Origin: Stomorhina lunata
Taxonomy: Eukaryota; Arthropoda; Insecta; Diptera; Rhiniidae
Reading direction: 5' to 3'
Assembly: GCA_933228675.1 (NCBI GenBank)
Contig: OW121742.1
Span: forward strand, 112,696,739-112,760,738
Length of the DNA: 64,000 nt
The notes beneath the pieces are model-generated. The model searched no databases. It was not told the DNA's origin and worked only from the letters and a program-made list of their open reading frames with translations. This document shows, in pieces, positions 9,486 through 20,749 of this stretch. How positions within the stretch are numbered: position 1 is the stretch's first letter; every line of letters starts with the position of its first letter. The position numbers and the translations under genes are program-made.

Positions 9486-12345
9486 ATAAAAATAGGAAAT
9501 TTTTTCTATAAAAATAGGAAATTTTTGAAATTTTTTCTATAAAAATAGGAAATTTTTGAAAAATTTCCTATAAAAATAGGAAATTTTTGAAAAATTTCCT
9601 ATAAAAATAGGAAATTTTTGAAAAATTTCCTATAAAAATAGGAAATTTTTGAAAAATTTCCTATAAAAATAGGAAATTTTTGAAAAATTTCCTATAAAAA
9701 TAGGAAATTTTTGAAAAATTTCCTATAAAAATAGGAAATTTTTGAAAAATTTCCTATAAAAATAGGAAATTTTTGAAAAATTTCCTATAAAAATAGGAAA
9801 TTTTTTAAAAATTTCCTATAAAAATGGGAAATTTTTGAAAAATTTCCTATAAAAATAGGAAATTTTTGAAAAATTCCCAATAAAAATAGGAAATTTTTGA
9901 AAAATTTCCTATAAAAATAGGAAATTTTTGAAAAATTTCCTATAAAAATAGGAAATTTTTGAAAAATTTCCTATAAAAATAGGAAATTTTTAAAAAATTT
10001 CCTATAAAAATAGGAAATTTTTGAAAAATTTCCTATAAAAATAGGAAATTTTTGAAAAATTTCCTATAAAAATAGGAAATTTTTGAAAAATTTCCTATAA
10101 AAATAGGAAATTTTTGAAAAATTTCCTATAAAAATAGGAAATTTTTGAAAAATTTCCTATAAAAATAGGAAATTTTTGAAAAATTTCCTATAAAAATAGG
10201 AAATTTTTGAAAAATTTCCTATAAAAATAGGAAATTTTTGAAAAATTTCCTATAAAAATAGGAAATTTTTGAAAAATTTCCTATAAAAATAGGAAATTTT
10301 TGAAAAATTTCCTATAAAAATAGGAAATTTTTGAAAAATTTCCTATAAAAATAGGAAATTTTTGAAAAATTTCCTATAAAAATAGGAAATTCTTGAAAAA
10401 TTTCCTATAAAAATAGGAAATTTTTGAAAAATTTCCTATAAAAATAGGAAATTTTTGAAAAATTTCCTATAAAAATAGGAAATTTTTGAAAAATTTCCTA
10501 TAAAAATAGGAAATTTTTGAAAAATTTCCTATAAAAATAGGAAATTTTTGAAAAATTTCCTATAAAAATAGGAAATTTTTGAAAAATTTCCTATAAAAAT
10601 AGGAAATTTTTGAAAAATTTCCTATAAAAATAGGAAATTTTTGAAAAATTTCCTATAAAAATAGGAAATTTTTGAAAAATTTCCTATAAAAATAGGAAAT
10701 TTTTGAAAAATTTCCTATAAAAATAGGAAATTTTTGAAAAATTTCCTATAAAAATAGGAAATTTTTGAAAAATTTCCTATAAAAATAGGAAATTTTTGAA
10801 AAATTTCCTATAAAAATAGAAAATTTTTGAAAAATTTCCTATAAAAATAGAAAATTTTTGAAAAATTTCCTATAAAAATAGGAAATTTTTGAAAAATTTC
10901 CTATAAAAATAGGAAATTTTTGAAAAATTTCCTATAAAAATAGGAAATTTTTGAAAAATTTCCTATAAAAATAGGAAATTTTTGAAAAATTTCCTATAAA
11001 AATAGGAAATTTTTGAAAAATTTCCTATAAAAATAGGAAATTTTTGAAAAATTTCCTATAAAAATAGGAAATTTTTGAAAAATTTCCTATAAAAATAGGA
11101 AATTTTTGAAAAATTTCCTATAAAAATAGGAAATTTTTGAAAAATTTCCTATAAAAATAGGAAATTTTTGAAAAATTTCCTATAAAAATAGGAAATTTTT
11201 GAAAAATTTCCTATAAAAATAGGAAATTTTTGAAAAATTTCCTATAAAAATAGGAAATTTTTGAAAAATTTCCTATAAAAATAGGAAATTTTTGAAAAAT
11301 TTCCTATAAAAATAGGAAATTTTTGAAAAATTTCCTATAAAAATAGGAAATTTTTGAAAAATTTCCTATGAAAATAGGAAATTTTTGAAAAATTTTCTAT
11401 AAAAATAGGAAATTTTTGAAAAATTTCCTATAAAAATAGGAAATTTTTGAAAAATTTTCTATAAAAATAGGAAATTTTTGAAAAATTTCCTATAAAAATA
11501 GGAAATTTTTGAAAAATTTCCTATAAAAATAGGAAATTTTTGAAAAATTTCCTATAAAAATAGGAAATTTTTGAAAAATTTCCTATAAAAATAGGAAATT
11601 TTTGAAAAATTTCCTATAAAAATAGGAAATTTTTGAAAAATTTCCTATAAAAATAGGAAATTTTTGAAAAATTTCCTATAAAAATAGGAAATTTTTGAAA
11701 AATTTCCTATAAAAATAGGAAATTTTTGAAAAATTTCCTATAAAAATAGGAAATTTTTGAAAAATTTCCTATAAAAATAGGAAATTTTTGAAAAATTTCC
11801 TATAAAAATAGGAAATTTTTGAAAAATTTCCTATAAAAATAGGAAATTTTTGAAAAATTTCCTATAAAAATAGGAAATTTTTGAAAAATTTCATATAAAA
11901 ATAGGAAATTTTTGAAAAATTTCCTATAAAAATAGGAAATTTTTGAAAAATTTCCTATAAAAATAGGAAATTTTTGAAAAATTTCCTATAAAAATAGGAA
12001 ATTTTTGAAAAATTTCCTATAAAAATAGGAAATTTTTGAAAAATTTCCTATAAAAATAGGAAATTTTTGAAAAATTTCCTATAAAAATAGGAAATGTTTG
12101 AAAAATTTCCTATAAAAATAGGAAATTTTTGAAAAATTTCCTATAAAAATAGGAAATTTTTGAAAAATTTCCTATAAAAATAGGAAATTTTTGAAAAATT
12201 TCCTATAAAAATAGGAAATTTTTGAAAATTTCCTATAAAAATAGGAAATTTTTGAAAAATTTCCTATAAAAATAGGAAATTTTTGAAAAATTTCCTATAA
12301 AAATAGGAAGTTTTTGAAAAATTTCCTATAAAAATAGGAAATTTT
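9486..12345 (+). repeat. 31-bp satellite family H, array 1 (AAAA-loop orientation)
   Basis: About 92 units of exactly 31 bp. Each is a stem AAAAATTTCCTAT, loop AAAA, stem ATAGGAAATTTTT and linker G. Most units are identical; rare changes (for example AAAATGGG near 9824, GAAATTCTTG near 10388, one 3-bp deletion near 12228) are scattered. No open frame survives. The near-identity suggests recent expansion or strong homogenisation. Confidence 0.97.
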
Positions 12346-12997
12346 TTAGAAAGTTTTATTAAAAACTTTCTAAATGAGTTTCCCCATTCTTATCTATTTC
12401 CAATCATTTTCCCTTTACTTTCCAAGTGTTTGTGCGTCATTAAGCTACAGGGATCCTGTGGCTCCATAAAGTGTTGCTGTGTTTTTTTGTCTGTCTGAGA
12501 TTTTCATTTTTTAATATTTTAAATCTAGTGCAATTTCTATTTTTATTTCATCAATCAGTTTTTTTTTATAACGACCCCGAGAGTTTATTTATTTATTTAT
12601 TCTATGTGGCCAATGCCGCCAAAATACTTAGAAAGAGCTGCATTTCTTCTTTTATTTTTGGTTGATGAACAGAAGAAGAAATGATGGAAATTTTTAATAA
12701 AATGCGTTTGGCGCCATTAGCATTATGCTAGGGCGTTGAATAGTTTTTCATGTTTCGAATTAAATGTCTGCAGATGACATTATTTTGTTAAGAATTTCAA
12801 TACTTTAAAAATTCCTTTTGGGAGTATAAAAAGTGTAGCATAGTTTAATGGGCTTTAAAGTGTTGATATAAAAGATTTTTTTTTCACTTTAAAGAGTTTC
12901 CAAAAATAACGAAAAATTTCCATTTATCTTTTGAATGAGAAGATAATGATGAAAAATTTTAAGACGAGTAAGAGAAAGAGACGAAAAAACAATTCTT
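12346..12997. other. Unique AT-rich spacer between H arrays
   Basis: No gene recognised. It contains TTTGTCTGTCTGAG near 12486 and a TTTATTTATTTATT run near 12585. The spacer separates oppositely oriented H arrays. Confidence 0.5.
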
Positions 12998-13800
12998 AGA
13001 AAATTTTTCAAAATTTCCTATTTTTATAGGAAATTTTTCAAAAATTTCCTATTTTTAGAGGAAATTTTTTAAAACTTTACTATTTTTAGAGGAAATTTTT
13101 AAAAAAATTCCTATTTTTAGAGGAAATTTTTCAAAAATTTCCTATAAAAATAGGAAATTTTTAAAAAATTTCCTATTTTTAGAAACAATTTTTCAAAAAC
13201 TTAATATTTTTATAGGAAATTGTTCAAAAAATTTCCTCTTTTTATATGAAAATTTTCAAAAATTTTCTATTTTTATAGAAAAATTTTCAAAAATTTCCTA
13301 TTTTTATAAGAAATTTTTCAAAATTTTCCTATTTTTATAGGAAATTTTTCAAAATTTTCCTATTTTGATAGGAAATTTTTCAAAAATTTCCCATTTCTAT
13401 AGGAAATTTTTCAAAAGTTTCTTATTTTTAGCGGACATTTTCAAAAATTTCCTATTTTTAGAGAAAATTTTTCAAAAATTTCCTATTTTTATAGTAAATT
13501 TTTCCAAAATTTCATATTTTTATAGGAAATTTTTCAAAAATTTCATATTTTTTTAGGAAATTTTTCAAAAAATTCCAATTTTTATAAATTTTTTTTAAAT
13601 TTCCTATTTTTATAGGAAATTTATGAAAAATTTATTATTTTGTAGGAAATTTTTAAAATTTTTAATTTTTTTATACGATTTCTTTTTCAGTTTAATATTC
13701 CAATTTTTATAGATTTTTTTTTAAATTTCCTATTTTTATAGGAAATTTATGAAAAATTTCTTATTTTTTAGGAAATTTTTAAAATTTTTTATTATTTTAT
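12998..13800 (-). repeat. Family H, degenerate array in TTTT-loop orientation
   Basis: Units read AAAAATTTCCTATTTTTATAG followed by GAAATTTTTC on the + strand, the reverse complement of array 1. Most copies differ in the loop or stem (ATTTTTAGAGG, ATTTTGATAGG, TTTTTATAAG), so this array is older than its neighbours. One unit near 13140-13160 keeps the opposite loop (CCTATAAAAATAGG). Copies near 13600 and 13720 are repeated within a block (TTTTTTTTAAATTTCC then GAAATTTATGAAAAATT). An apparent 63-residue frame here is repeat-derived. Confidence 0.88.
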
Positions 13801-15088
13801 ACGATTTTTTTTTTTCAGTTTATATTTGAAATTATTTAGCCCAACCCTTTTTCTGACCAGAAAAAATCTTTCATTTCATTTTAAATTATTTAATCCTTTT
13901 GCTGATGATGTTGTGGCTTTTTGTGTTTTCTCTTTTTTTCTGACTTTTATGTTTAAGTGCTTACTAACAGTTTTTCATATCCTCTATCACATTTAAGGTT
14001 AAAAACCCTTAAATGAAAATGTTAAAAGTTGCTCAAACATCAACTTGTTTGTCAGACAGTTTTAGAAAAAAAAGAGAACTTTCAAAATGAAAGAAAAAAT
14101 ATAAATTACGGGGCACTTGGCCCGGAACAACCCTGATGTTGTCAAGCAACTAAAATTAAGACAACAAAACAGACAGGAGTTTTTGGAGAGAAAGACAAAA
14201 ACAAAAATAAAATTAGAATATGTTAGAGAAAAAATTAGTAACAAAAAGAACATGAGAAAAAATTTGGTAAAATCCACTTTTTTGTTTACTACAAATAACC
14301 AAAACATTTGAAATTGTAACAAACAAGTTGTTCGTTAGAAAATGAAGAAAAAAGACCAGGAGACAGGAAATGCTAATGATTAAAAGAAGCCAAGGGAAAA
14401 GGAAATTAAAGAAAAAATTAGGCAAAGTTTTAAAGTACAACAAGGCAGAGGTTATAAGTTTTAAAAACATGATGAACTGAAAGACAGACTTGAAAAAAAT
14501 TCATAAATTTTCTAATCCTCCAAAAAAAGTTGAATAAATATTGTACTAAAAAATGAATTTTTGTTTAAGAAAAGAAAAAAAATTGCTAACATCATTATTT
14601 TAATCTTTTTGCAACAATAAAAAATATTATGCTGCTGCTTTAAGCGAATCAAAATGCATCAATTTTCCCGACGCCATCCAGACTGACAGTGACACAATCT
14701 CAACTACTCTAACACAATCCCAAACATAAAATCTCCGCCTGTATGTGTTTGGTTTTACTGCGAGTTGTTGTTGTCCTAATCATTTACTAACAGCTTTAGT
14801 TGTAACAACTATTGTTGCAACTGCCACTTGTAGTTGCAACAATTGCTTGCGAATGCTAGCTGGTATTATTGCAGCAGCTTATTGTTGTTGGCGACACAGA
14901 CAAAACAAAATCTTTAAGGGAACAACTATAAAAAAATAGTTTTCCACAATAAAAACCTCCTCCCACACTTTAAGTATTAATAGCTTCCACAGATTTTATT
15001 TCTATAAATGCATTTGGGTCATCAAAAATAAAGCCATGGGAGGGACCACATAAAAAAAACAATTCAGAATTGTTTAAGGTTATTTTTA
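13801..15088. other. Unique sequence between H arrays, nothing assigned
   Basis: AT-rich. It includes a TTG/CAA-rich patch (14760-14890: TGTTGTTGTCC, CTATTGTTGCAACTGCC, TATTGTTGTTGGCG) resembling leader-type low complexity. Overlapping open frames on both strands at 14062-14470 contain only Phe/Leu/Lys-rich low-complexity translation and are not credible genes. Confidence 0.45.
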
Positions 15089-16175
15089 AAGGAAAATTTT
15101 CAAAAATTTCCTATTTTTATAGGAAATTTTTCAAAAATTTCCTATTTTTATAGGAAATTTTTCAAAAATTTCCTATTTTTATTGGAAATTTTTCAAAAAT
15201 TTCCTATTTTTATAGGAAATTTTTCAAAAATTTCCTATTTTTATAGGAAATTTTTCAAAAATTTCCTATTTTTATAGGAAAATTTTCAAAAATTTCCTAT
15301 TTTTATAGGAAATTTTTCAAAAATTTCCTATTTTTATAGGAAATTTTTCAAAAATTTCCTATTTTTATAGGAAATTTTTCAAAAATTTCCTATTTTTATA
15401 GGAAATTTTTCAAAAATTTCCTATTTTTATAGGAAATTTTTCAAAAATTTCCTATTTTTATAGGAAATTTTTCAAAAATTTCCTATTTTATAAGAAATTT
15501 TTCAAAAAATTTCCTATTTTTATAGGAAATTTTTCAAAAATATCCTATTTTAATAGGAAATTTTTCAAAGATTTCCTATTTTTATAGGAAATTTTTCAAA
15601 AATTTCCTATTTTTATAGGAAATTTTTCAAAAATTTCCTATTTTTATAGGAAATTTTTCAAAAATTTCCTATTTTTATAGGAAATTTTTCAAAAATTTCC
15701 TATTTTTATAGGAAATTTTTCAAAAATTTCCTATTTTTATAGGAAATTTTTCAAAAATTTCCTATTTTTATAGGAAATTTTTCAAAAATTTCCTATTTTT
15801 ATAGGAAATTTTTCAAAAATTTCCTATTTTTATAGGAAATTTTTCAAAAATTTCCTATTTTTATAGGAAATTTTTCAAAAATTTCCTATTTTTATAGGAA
15901 ATTTTTCAAAAATTTCCTATTTTTATGGGAAATTTTTCAAAAATTTCCTTTTTTTAAGGAAATCTTTCAAAAATTTCCTATTTTTATAGGAAATTTTTCT
16001 AAAAATTCCTATTTTTATAAGAAATTTTTCAAAAATTTCCTATTTTTATAAGAAAATTTTCAAAAATTTCGTATTTTTATAGGAAAGTTTTCAAATATTT
16101 GATATAATTATAGGAAATTTTTCAAAAATTCCCTATTTTTACAGGAAATTTTTCAAAAATGTCCTTTTGATATAG
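15089..16175 (-). repeat. Family H, array 3 (TTTT-loop orientation)
   Basis: About 35 units of 31 bp, the reverse-complement orientation of array 1. The centre (15100-15930) is nearly uniform; the right end (15930-16170) decays progressively. Together with 12998-13800 it could pair with array 1 in a transcript. Confidence 0.95.
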
Positions 16176-16194
16176 TAAATAGTTTGAGAATTTC

Positions 16195-16292
16195 TTTTAA
16201 AAAATTTTCTTTAGAAAACTCTTCCCGCTAAACATTTTTCTATAGAAAAATCTTCCCAGTGAAGGCTTTTCTATAGAAAACTCTTCCCACTG
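16195..16292 (+). repeat. Three decayed family T units
   Basis: AAACTCTTCCCGC, TTTTTCTATAGAAAAATCTTCC and TTTTCTATAGAAAACTCTTCC lie directly after the H array, so the two 31-bp families touch here. Confidence 0.75.
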
Positions 16293-17127
16293 AAGATGTA
16301 ATTCTTTCTCAGAATTACCGTTCACATTTTCCTCTTGTTCTCATTAGTCTTTAGTAATGAAGGGAAATAAGTGAAAATAGTATCGCACAAGTATAATAAA
16401 TAGTATGTACTCAAGTTTTTCAGTATTTGTGAAAAGAAAACGTTCATGTACATATATGTATGTATGTGTTTGTGTGGTAGTACATGTATGTTATTATTTT
16501 CTAAATTAGTCATTTGTTTTCTCAGGTGTATTTATGTTTTATATAAATTTTAGTTGAAAATTACTCAAGTTCTAATTCTTTTTTATTTTTTTTTTAATTT
16601 TTAAAATGCCAAACACATTCGTAGTCATGCTCACTCCCATTTAAGCAAGAAAAAAACTATACATTTAACACAAATTCTCATTATACTTGTAGACATTTGT
16701 GTATGTTTTTAGAATGTAAGCATGTGTATTTGTCATAGATGTACGAGAGTATGTTATGATGGGAAGGTGTTTCTTTTAATATATAAACTATATCATCTTA
16801 TTGTTTTAAACTAGAATATTGCGTGTTAAGAGCAACTTTACATTTTGGATTTCATTTACAAACTAAATACTACCCTACCTCCCTGGTCGACGTCTTATCA
16901 CACAACACATTTGTTTCATGATACAAAGATATTCATCTGTGAAAAAATAGAGAATGGAAGGAACCCTGCGGGAAAAAAGTCAACCCTCATCTTAAAAGAT
17001 CTAATTTGATGGAAGCATTGACTAGTTAATATCGAATGCAATTGGAGAGCTTAATTTGTAGTATTGTATTTACTTTCAGACCTGTCGTAAATTGTTAAAG
17101 GTAGTTATCTTCCAAAGCAAAACTGTT
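16293..17127. other. AT-rich spacer, nothing recognised
   Basis: Contains a short ACATACATGTATG-type low-complexity patch (16440-16490). No gene or RNA recognised. Confidence 0.45.
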
Positions 17128-18590
17128 AAACTATAGAAAAAGTATTAATATAAAAGTTTTTCTATAGAAAAAGTGTTGGATAACAGTTTTGCTCCAAAAA
17201 AAGTGTTAGTATAACAGTTTTCCTACAAAAAAGTGTTAGTATAACAGTTTTCCTACAGAAAAAGTGTTAGTATAACAGTTTTCCTACAGAAGAAGTGTTA
17301 GTATAAGAGTTTTTCTATAGAGAAAGTGTTAGTATAACAGTTTTTCTATAGAAAAACTGTTAGTATAACAGTTTTTCTATAGAAAAAGTGTTAGTATAAC
17401 TGTTTTTCTATAGAAAAAGTGTTAGTATAACAGTTTTTCTATAGAAGAAGTGTTAGTATAACAGTTTTTCTATAGAAAAAGTGTTAGTATAACAGTTTTT
17501 CTATAGAAAAAGTGTTAGTATAAAAGTTTTTCTAGAGAAAAAGTGTTAGTATAACAGTTTTTCTAGAGAAAAAGTGTTAGTATAACAGTTTTTCTATAGA
17601 AGAAGTGTTAGTATAACAGTTTCTCTATAGAAAAATTTTTAGTATAACAGTTTTTCTATAAAAAAGTGTTAGTATAACAGTTTTTCTATAAAAAAAGTTT
17701 TAGTATAATAGTTTTTCTATAGAAAAAGTGTTAGTATAACAGTTTTTCTATAGAATAAGTGTTAGTATAACAGTTTTCCTATAGAAAAAGTGTTAGTATA
17801 ACAGTTTTTCTATAGAAAAAGTGTTAGTATAACAGTTTTTCTATATAAAAAGTGTAAGTATAACAGTTTTTCTATAGAAAATGTGTTAGTATAACAGTTT
17901 TTCTATAGAAAAAGTGTTAGTATAAGAGTTTTTCTATAGAAAAAGTGTTAGTATAACAGATTTTCTATAGAAAAAGTTTTAATATAACAGTTTTTCTATA
18001 GACAAAGTATTAGTATAACAGTTTTTCTATAGAAAAAGTATAGAAAAAGTGTTAGTATAACAGTTTTTCTATAGAAAAAGTGTTGGTATAACAGTTTTTC
18101 TATAAGAAAAGTGTGAGTATAACAGTTTTTCTATAGAAAAAGTGTTAGTATAACAGTTTTTCTATAGAAAAAGTTTTAGTATAATAGGTTTTCTATAGAA
18201 AAAGTGTTAGTATAACAGTTTTTCTATAGAAAAAGTGTTTGTATAACAGTTTTCTACAGAAAAAGTGTTAGTATAACAGTTTTTCTATAGAAAAAGTATT
18301 AGTATAACAGTTTTTCTATAGAAAAAGTGTTAGTATAACAGTTTTTTTTATAGAGAAAGCGTTAGTATAACAGTTTTTCTATAGAAAAAGTGTTAGTATT
18401 ACAGTTTTTCTAAAGAAAAAGTGTTAGTATAACTGTTTTATAGAAAAAGTTTTTCTATAAAAAAAAGTATAAGTATAACAGTTTTTCTATAGAAAAAGTT
18501 TTAGTATAACAGTTTTTCTGTAGAAAAAGTGTTAGTATAAAAGTTTTTCTGTAGGAAAAGTGTCAGTATAACAGTTTTTTTATAGAATAC
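17128..18590 (+). repeat. Family T, array with spacer AGTGTTAGTATAACAG
   Basis: About 47 units of 31 bp. The palindromic core TTTTCTATAGAAAA is kept, but the spacer GTGTTAGTATAACAG is unrelated to the CATCGTCAAC-type spacer of array 1. The spacer itself is partly symmetric (GTTAGTATAAC). Two consecutive copies near 17530 carry CTAGAG in place of CTATAG. Copies vary moderately. Confidence 0.94.
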
Positions 18591-19390
18591 AGTTATTTTC
18601 TTAAACAGAATTTAAATTTTTTGAAAAAAATTTCCATAGATCTTAGAATTTCGATAAAATATTTCCATATATTTTGCAATTTTGCAGACAGTTTTTTCAC
18701 AATTGGTATGAACCTGAGAAAGATATGCGCCTAATGATATCACTTTTTTGTAAAAATGACAACGAGACCCCAAATCTTTGGGGCCTTCAATTAGAAACTA
18801 TATGCCCTTGGGAAAAACTGGAAGATACAGTTTTTTTTTTGTTGTATTTTGTTACGCAGTGGTGTCCATATAGAAAGTTAATTAGTGAGTTCTTATGCAA
18901 TTTCTTGATGTTGAATAGTCTCTTGAATTTTTAATGGTTTGCTATCTTTGGACCTGAACAGGGTAAAATAGGTAAAAAAGATAAGAAATATATTTTTTTA
19001 TTTTTGATTTTGATCTTCAAGTTGAAGGGTTTGATTTTAGTATATGTTACAATATTTCTAATGACAAGAGCTACAACCTTGCCTCAAATTTGAATCAAAA
19101 TTCCTAACGGTTTCCAAGATATGAGCCTGAGAATATGATCGCTTTTTTGCAATATTCCCCATTCTTTGGGGGCAACGACAAAAAATTGTATCACATCTGT
19201 TGGAATAAGACAAAAATGGCACAAATTACATTCTACTTGTGTGTTATTTGGAAAAAGCGAAGACACCTTAAATTGCCTTACTTCAAATTTTTCCCGCTGG
19301 GTATTTGAAACCTCATAACTACGTGTGTGTATAATTTCAAATGATTTTAATAAGCTTCTACTTTTTGTTGAAAATTTAGTTTCTATTATT
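18591..19390. other. Unassigned sequence with an internal diverged duplication
   Basis: Two related blocks, about 18695-18790 and 19110-19190, both read roughly GATATG.GCCT.A..ATGAT followed by CTTTTTTG and then a CCCCA...CTTTGGGG hairpin. This looks like a decayed repeat or element of unknown type. The 86-codon frame through it is not supported by any recognised domain. Confidence 0.45.
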
Positions 19391-19405
19391 TTTTTCTGCT
19401 CATAG

Positions 19406-19491
19406 AAGGTGGAAGTGGAAGTATCTCATCATCACCTGTGTTGGAAATAAAAATACCAAAGCCATTTGATATAAAAACAAAAACTACATAA
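19406..19491 (+). CDS. Candidate alternative terminal exon of the signal-peptide gene
   Basis: A good 3' splice site (pyrimidine tract TTCTATTATTTTTTTCTGCT then CATAG, AG at 19404-19405) precedes an open frame. Joined in phase 1 to exon 1 at 9124-9211 it reads E, then GGSGSISSSPVLEIKIPKP, then FDIKTKTT and a TAA stop at 19489-19491. AATAAA follows at 19492-19497 as a possible cleavage signal. The composition looks more protein-like than its AT-rich surroundings. The product would be a secreted peptide of about 58 residues before signal cleavage. I know no family for it. With so many T-rich tracts in this intron, chance is a serious alternative. Confidence 0.3.
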
Positions 19492-19497
19492 AATAAA

Positions 19498-20749
19498 AAA
19501 ATATAGCATGTCATCTAATTGTGAGAACTTTTTTTCGTTTGACTATAATTTTTTGTGTGATATTTTTAGGTTTTTCCTCTTATTTAAAACAATTTTTTCT
19601 TTTTGTTTATTCTTTTGGGGTAAGAGTTCATTTGAAGAGTTTGAAGAAGAAAAAAAAAAACTAAAGTATGCTAATGTAATTATAGCATTTGTGCTACACA
19701 TTTCAAATCTAGCAAATATTTGCTATTTAGTATTCTTAACATTTTGTTGTTGATTAAATAGTTCTGGGGAAATTGTTCCCTTTTTTTTTCTTGTGCGTTA
19801 TAGGGGTCAGTGAGTTTTTGATTTATGACTTGCAGCAGTTGAAATTATATATCATAAAATATGATTTATATGATAATAGATTTAAGATCATTTTAGTGAT
19901 AGCTTAAGGGGATTTATAGAACATAAACATGGCAATTGATTTAGGGGGAAGTAGTTAAATGCAAATTTGATATATTAACTCTTCACAAGGAACATTTTTC
20001 TCTTGAAAACTATTTCCAAAGAACATTTTTATATAGAAAACTCTTTAAACAGAAAATCTTTCGCAATGTTCTGTTGTGTGAGTAAGTTTTTTTGTTAGTA
20101 TTTGTATTCGTTTCTGTATTTGATGAAGGTATTATCTGTTGCCTTATTTAACCTGAACCCTTTTTTTCATAACCATAATTAAATTAAATATTTTGTTTGT
20201 ATTTAATCATATCTCCCCCATGTTGCAAGGTGGGAGTGATTATGTTGTACAAACAAAGTTGTAACTCTACATGGATTTGTATAAGTGTGTGCAAACTTTA
20301 AAGTAAATGCCTCAAGTGTTTTTGGTTTTTATTTATTTGAAACTTCTTCTAATGATTTTCTATTGTTTTGCGTCAAACATTAGAGTATGGGAATCTAATT
20401 TTTATTGTTTACAAGTTTTATTTAGTTCATAATTTAAATAAATAAGAAGAGTTGTAGAAACTAAAGTTCTTTTTGTCTATAATTTTGCTGGTATTTCGAA
20501 ACTACTATTAAACTAACACTAATGCAAAGAAAACTTTAGGTGATTTGTGTTAACTTGTTATTGGGAAAGTAGTTGAAAATTAAGGGAAATTGTAGAGTAA
20601 GTTATGGTTGATTTCAATATTAACTTTGATGAAATTTAATGAGGAGCTAAAGTTGTTTAGAATTGGTTTTTGGTATGAAAGTTTGTGAAAGAATTTTCTA
20701 TTAAAGTTTTAATTAGTTGCTAAGGGATTAGAGTGAAATATCAGAAACA
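19498..20749. other. AT-rich intron sequence with a few T-family remnants
   Basis: No gene recognised. Weak T-family remnants occur near 19985-20060 (CTCTTGAAAACTATTTCC, TATATAGAAAACTC). The rest appears unique. Confidence 0.4.

Noticed and set aside
9486..12345. CRISPR-like appearance (regular palindromic repeats)
   Set aside because: The 31-bp units are contiguous with no unique spacers, there are no associated genes, and the context is a eukaryotic intron. The same applies to the T arrays.
14062..14470. Overlapping frames of 64-86 codons on both strands
   Set aside because: Translation is Phe/Leu/Lys-rich low complexity on both strands, as expected from AT-rich DNA.
16508..16530. Second candidate recursive site (TTGTTTTCTCAG followed by GTGTAT)
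   Set aside because: The acceptor half is acceptable but the donor half GTGTAT lacks the GTAAGT-type consensus.
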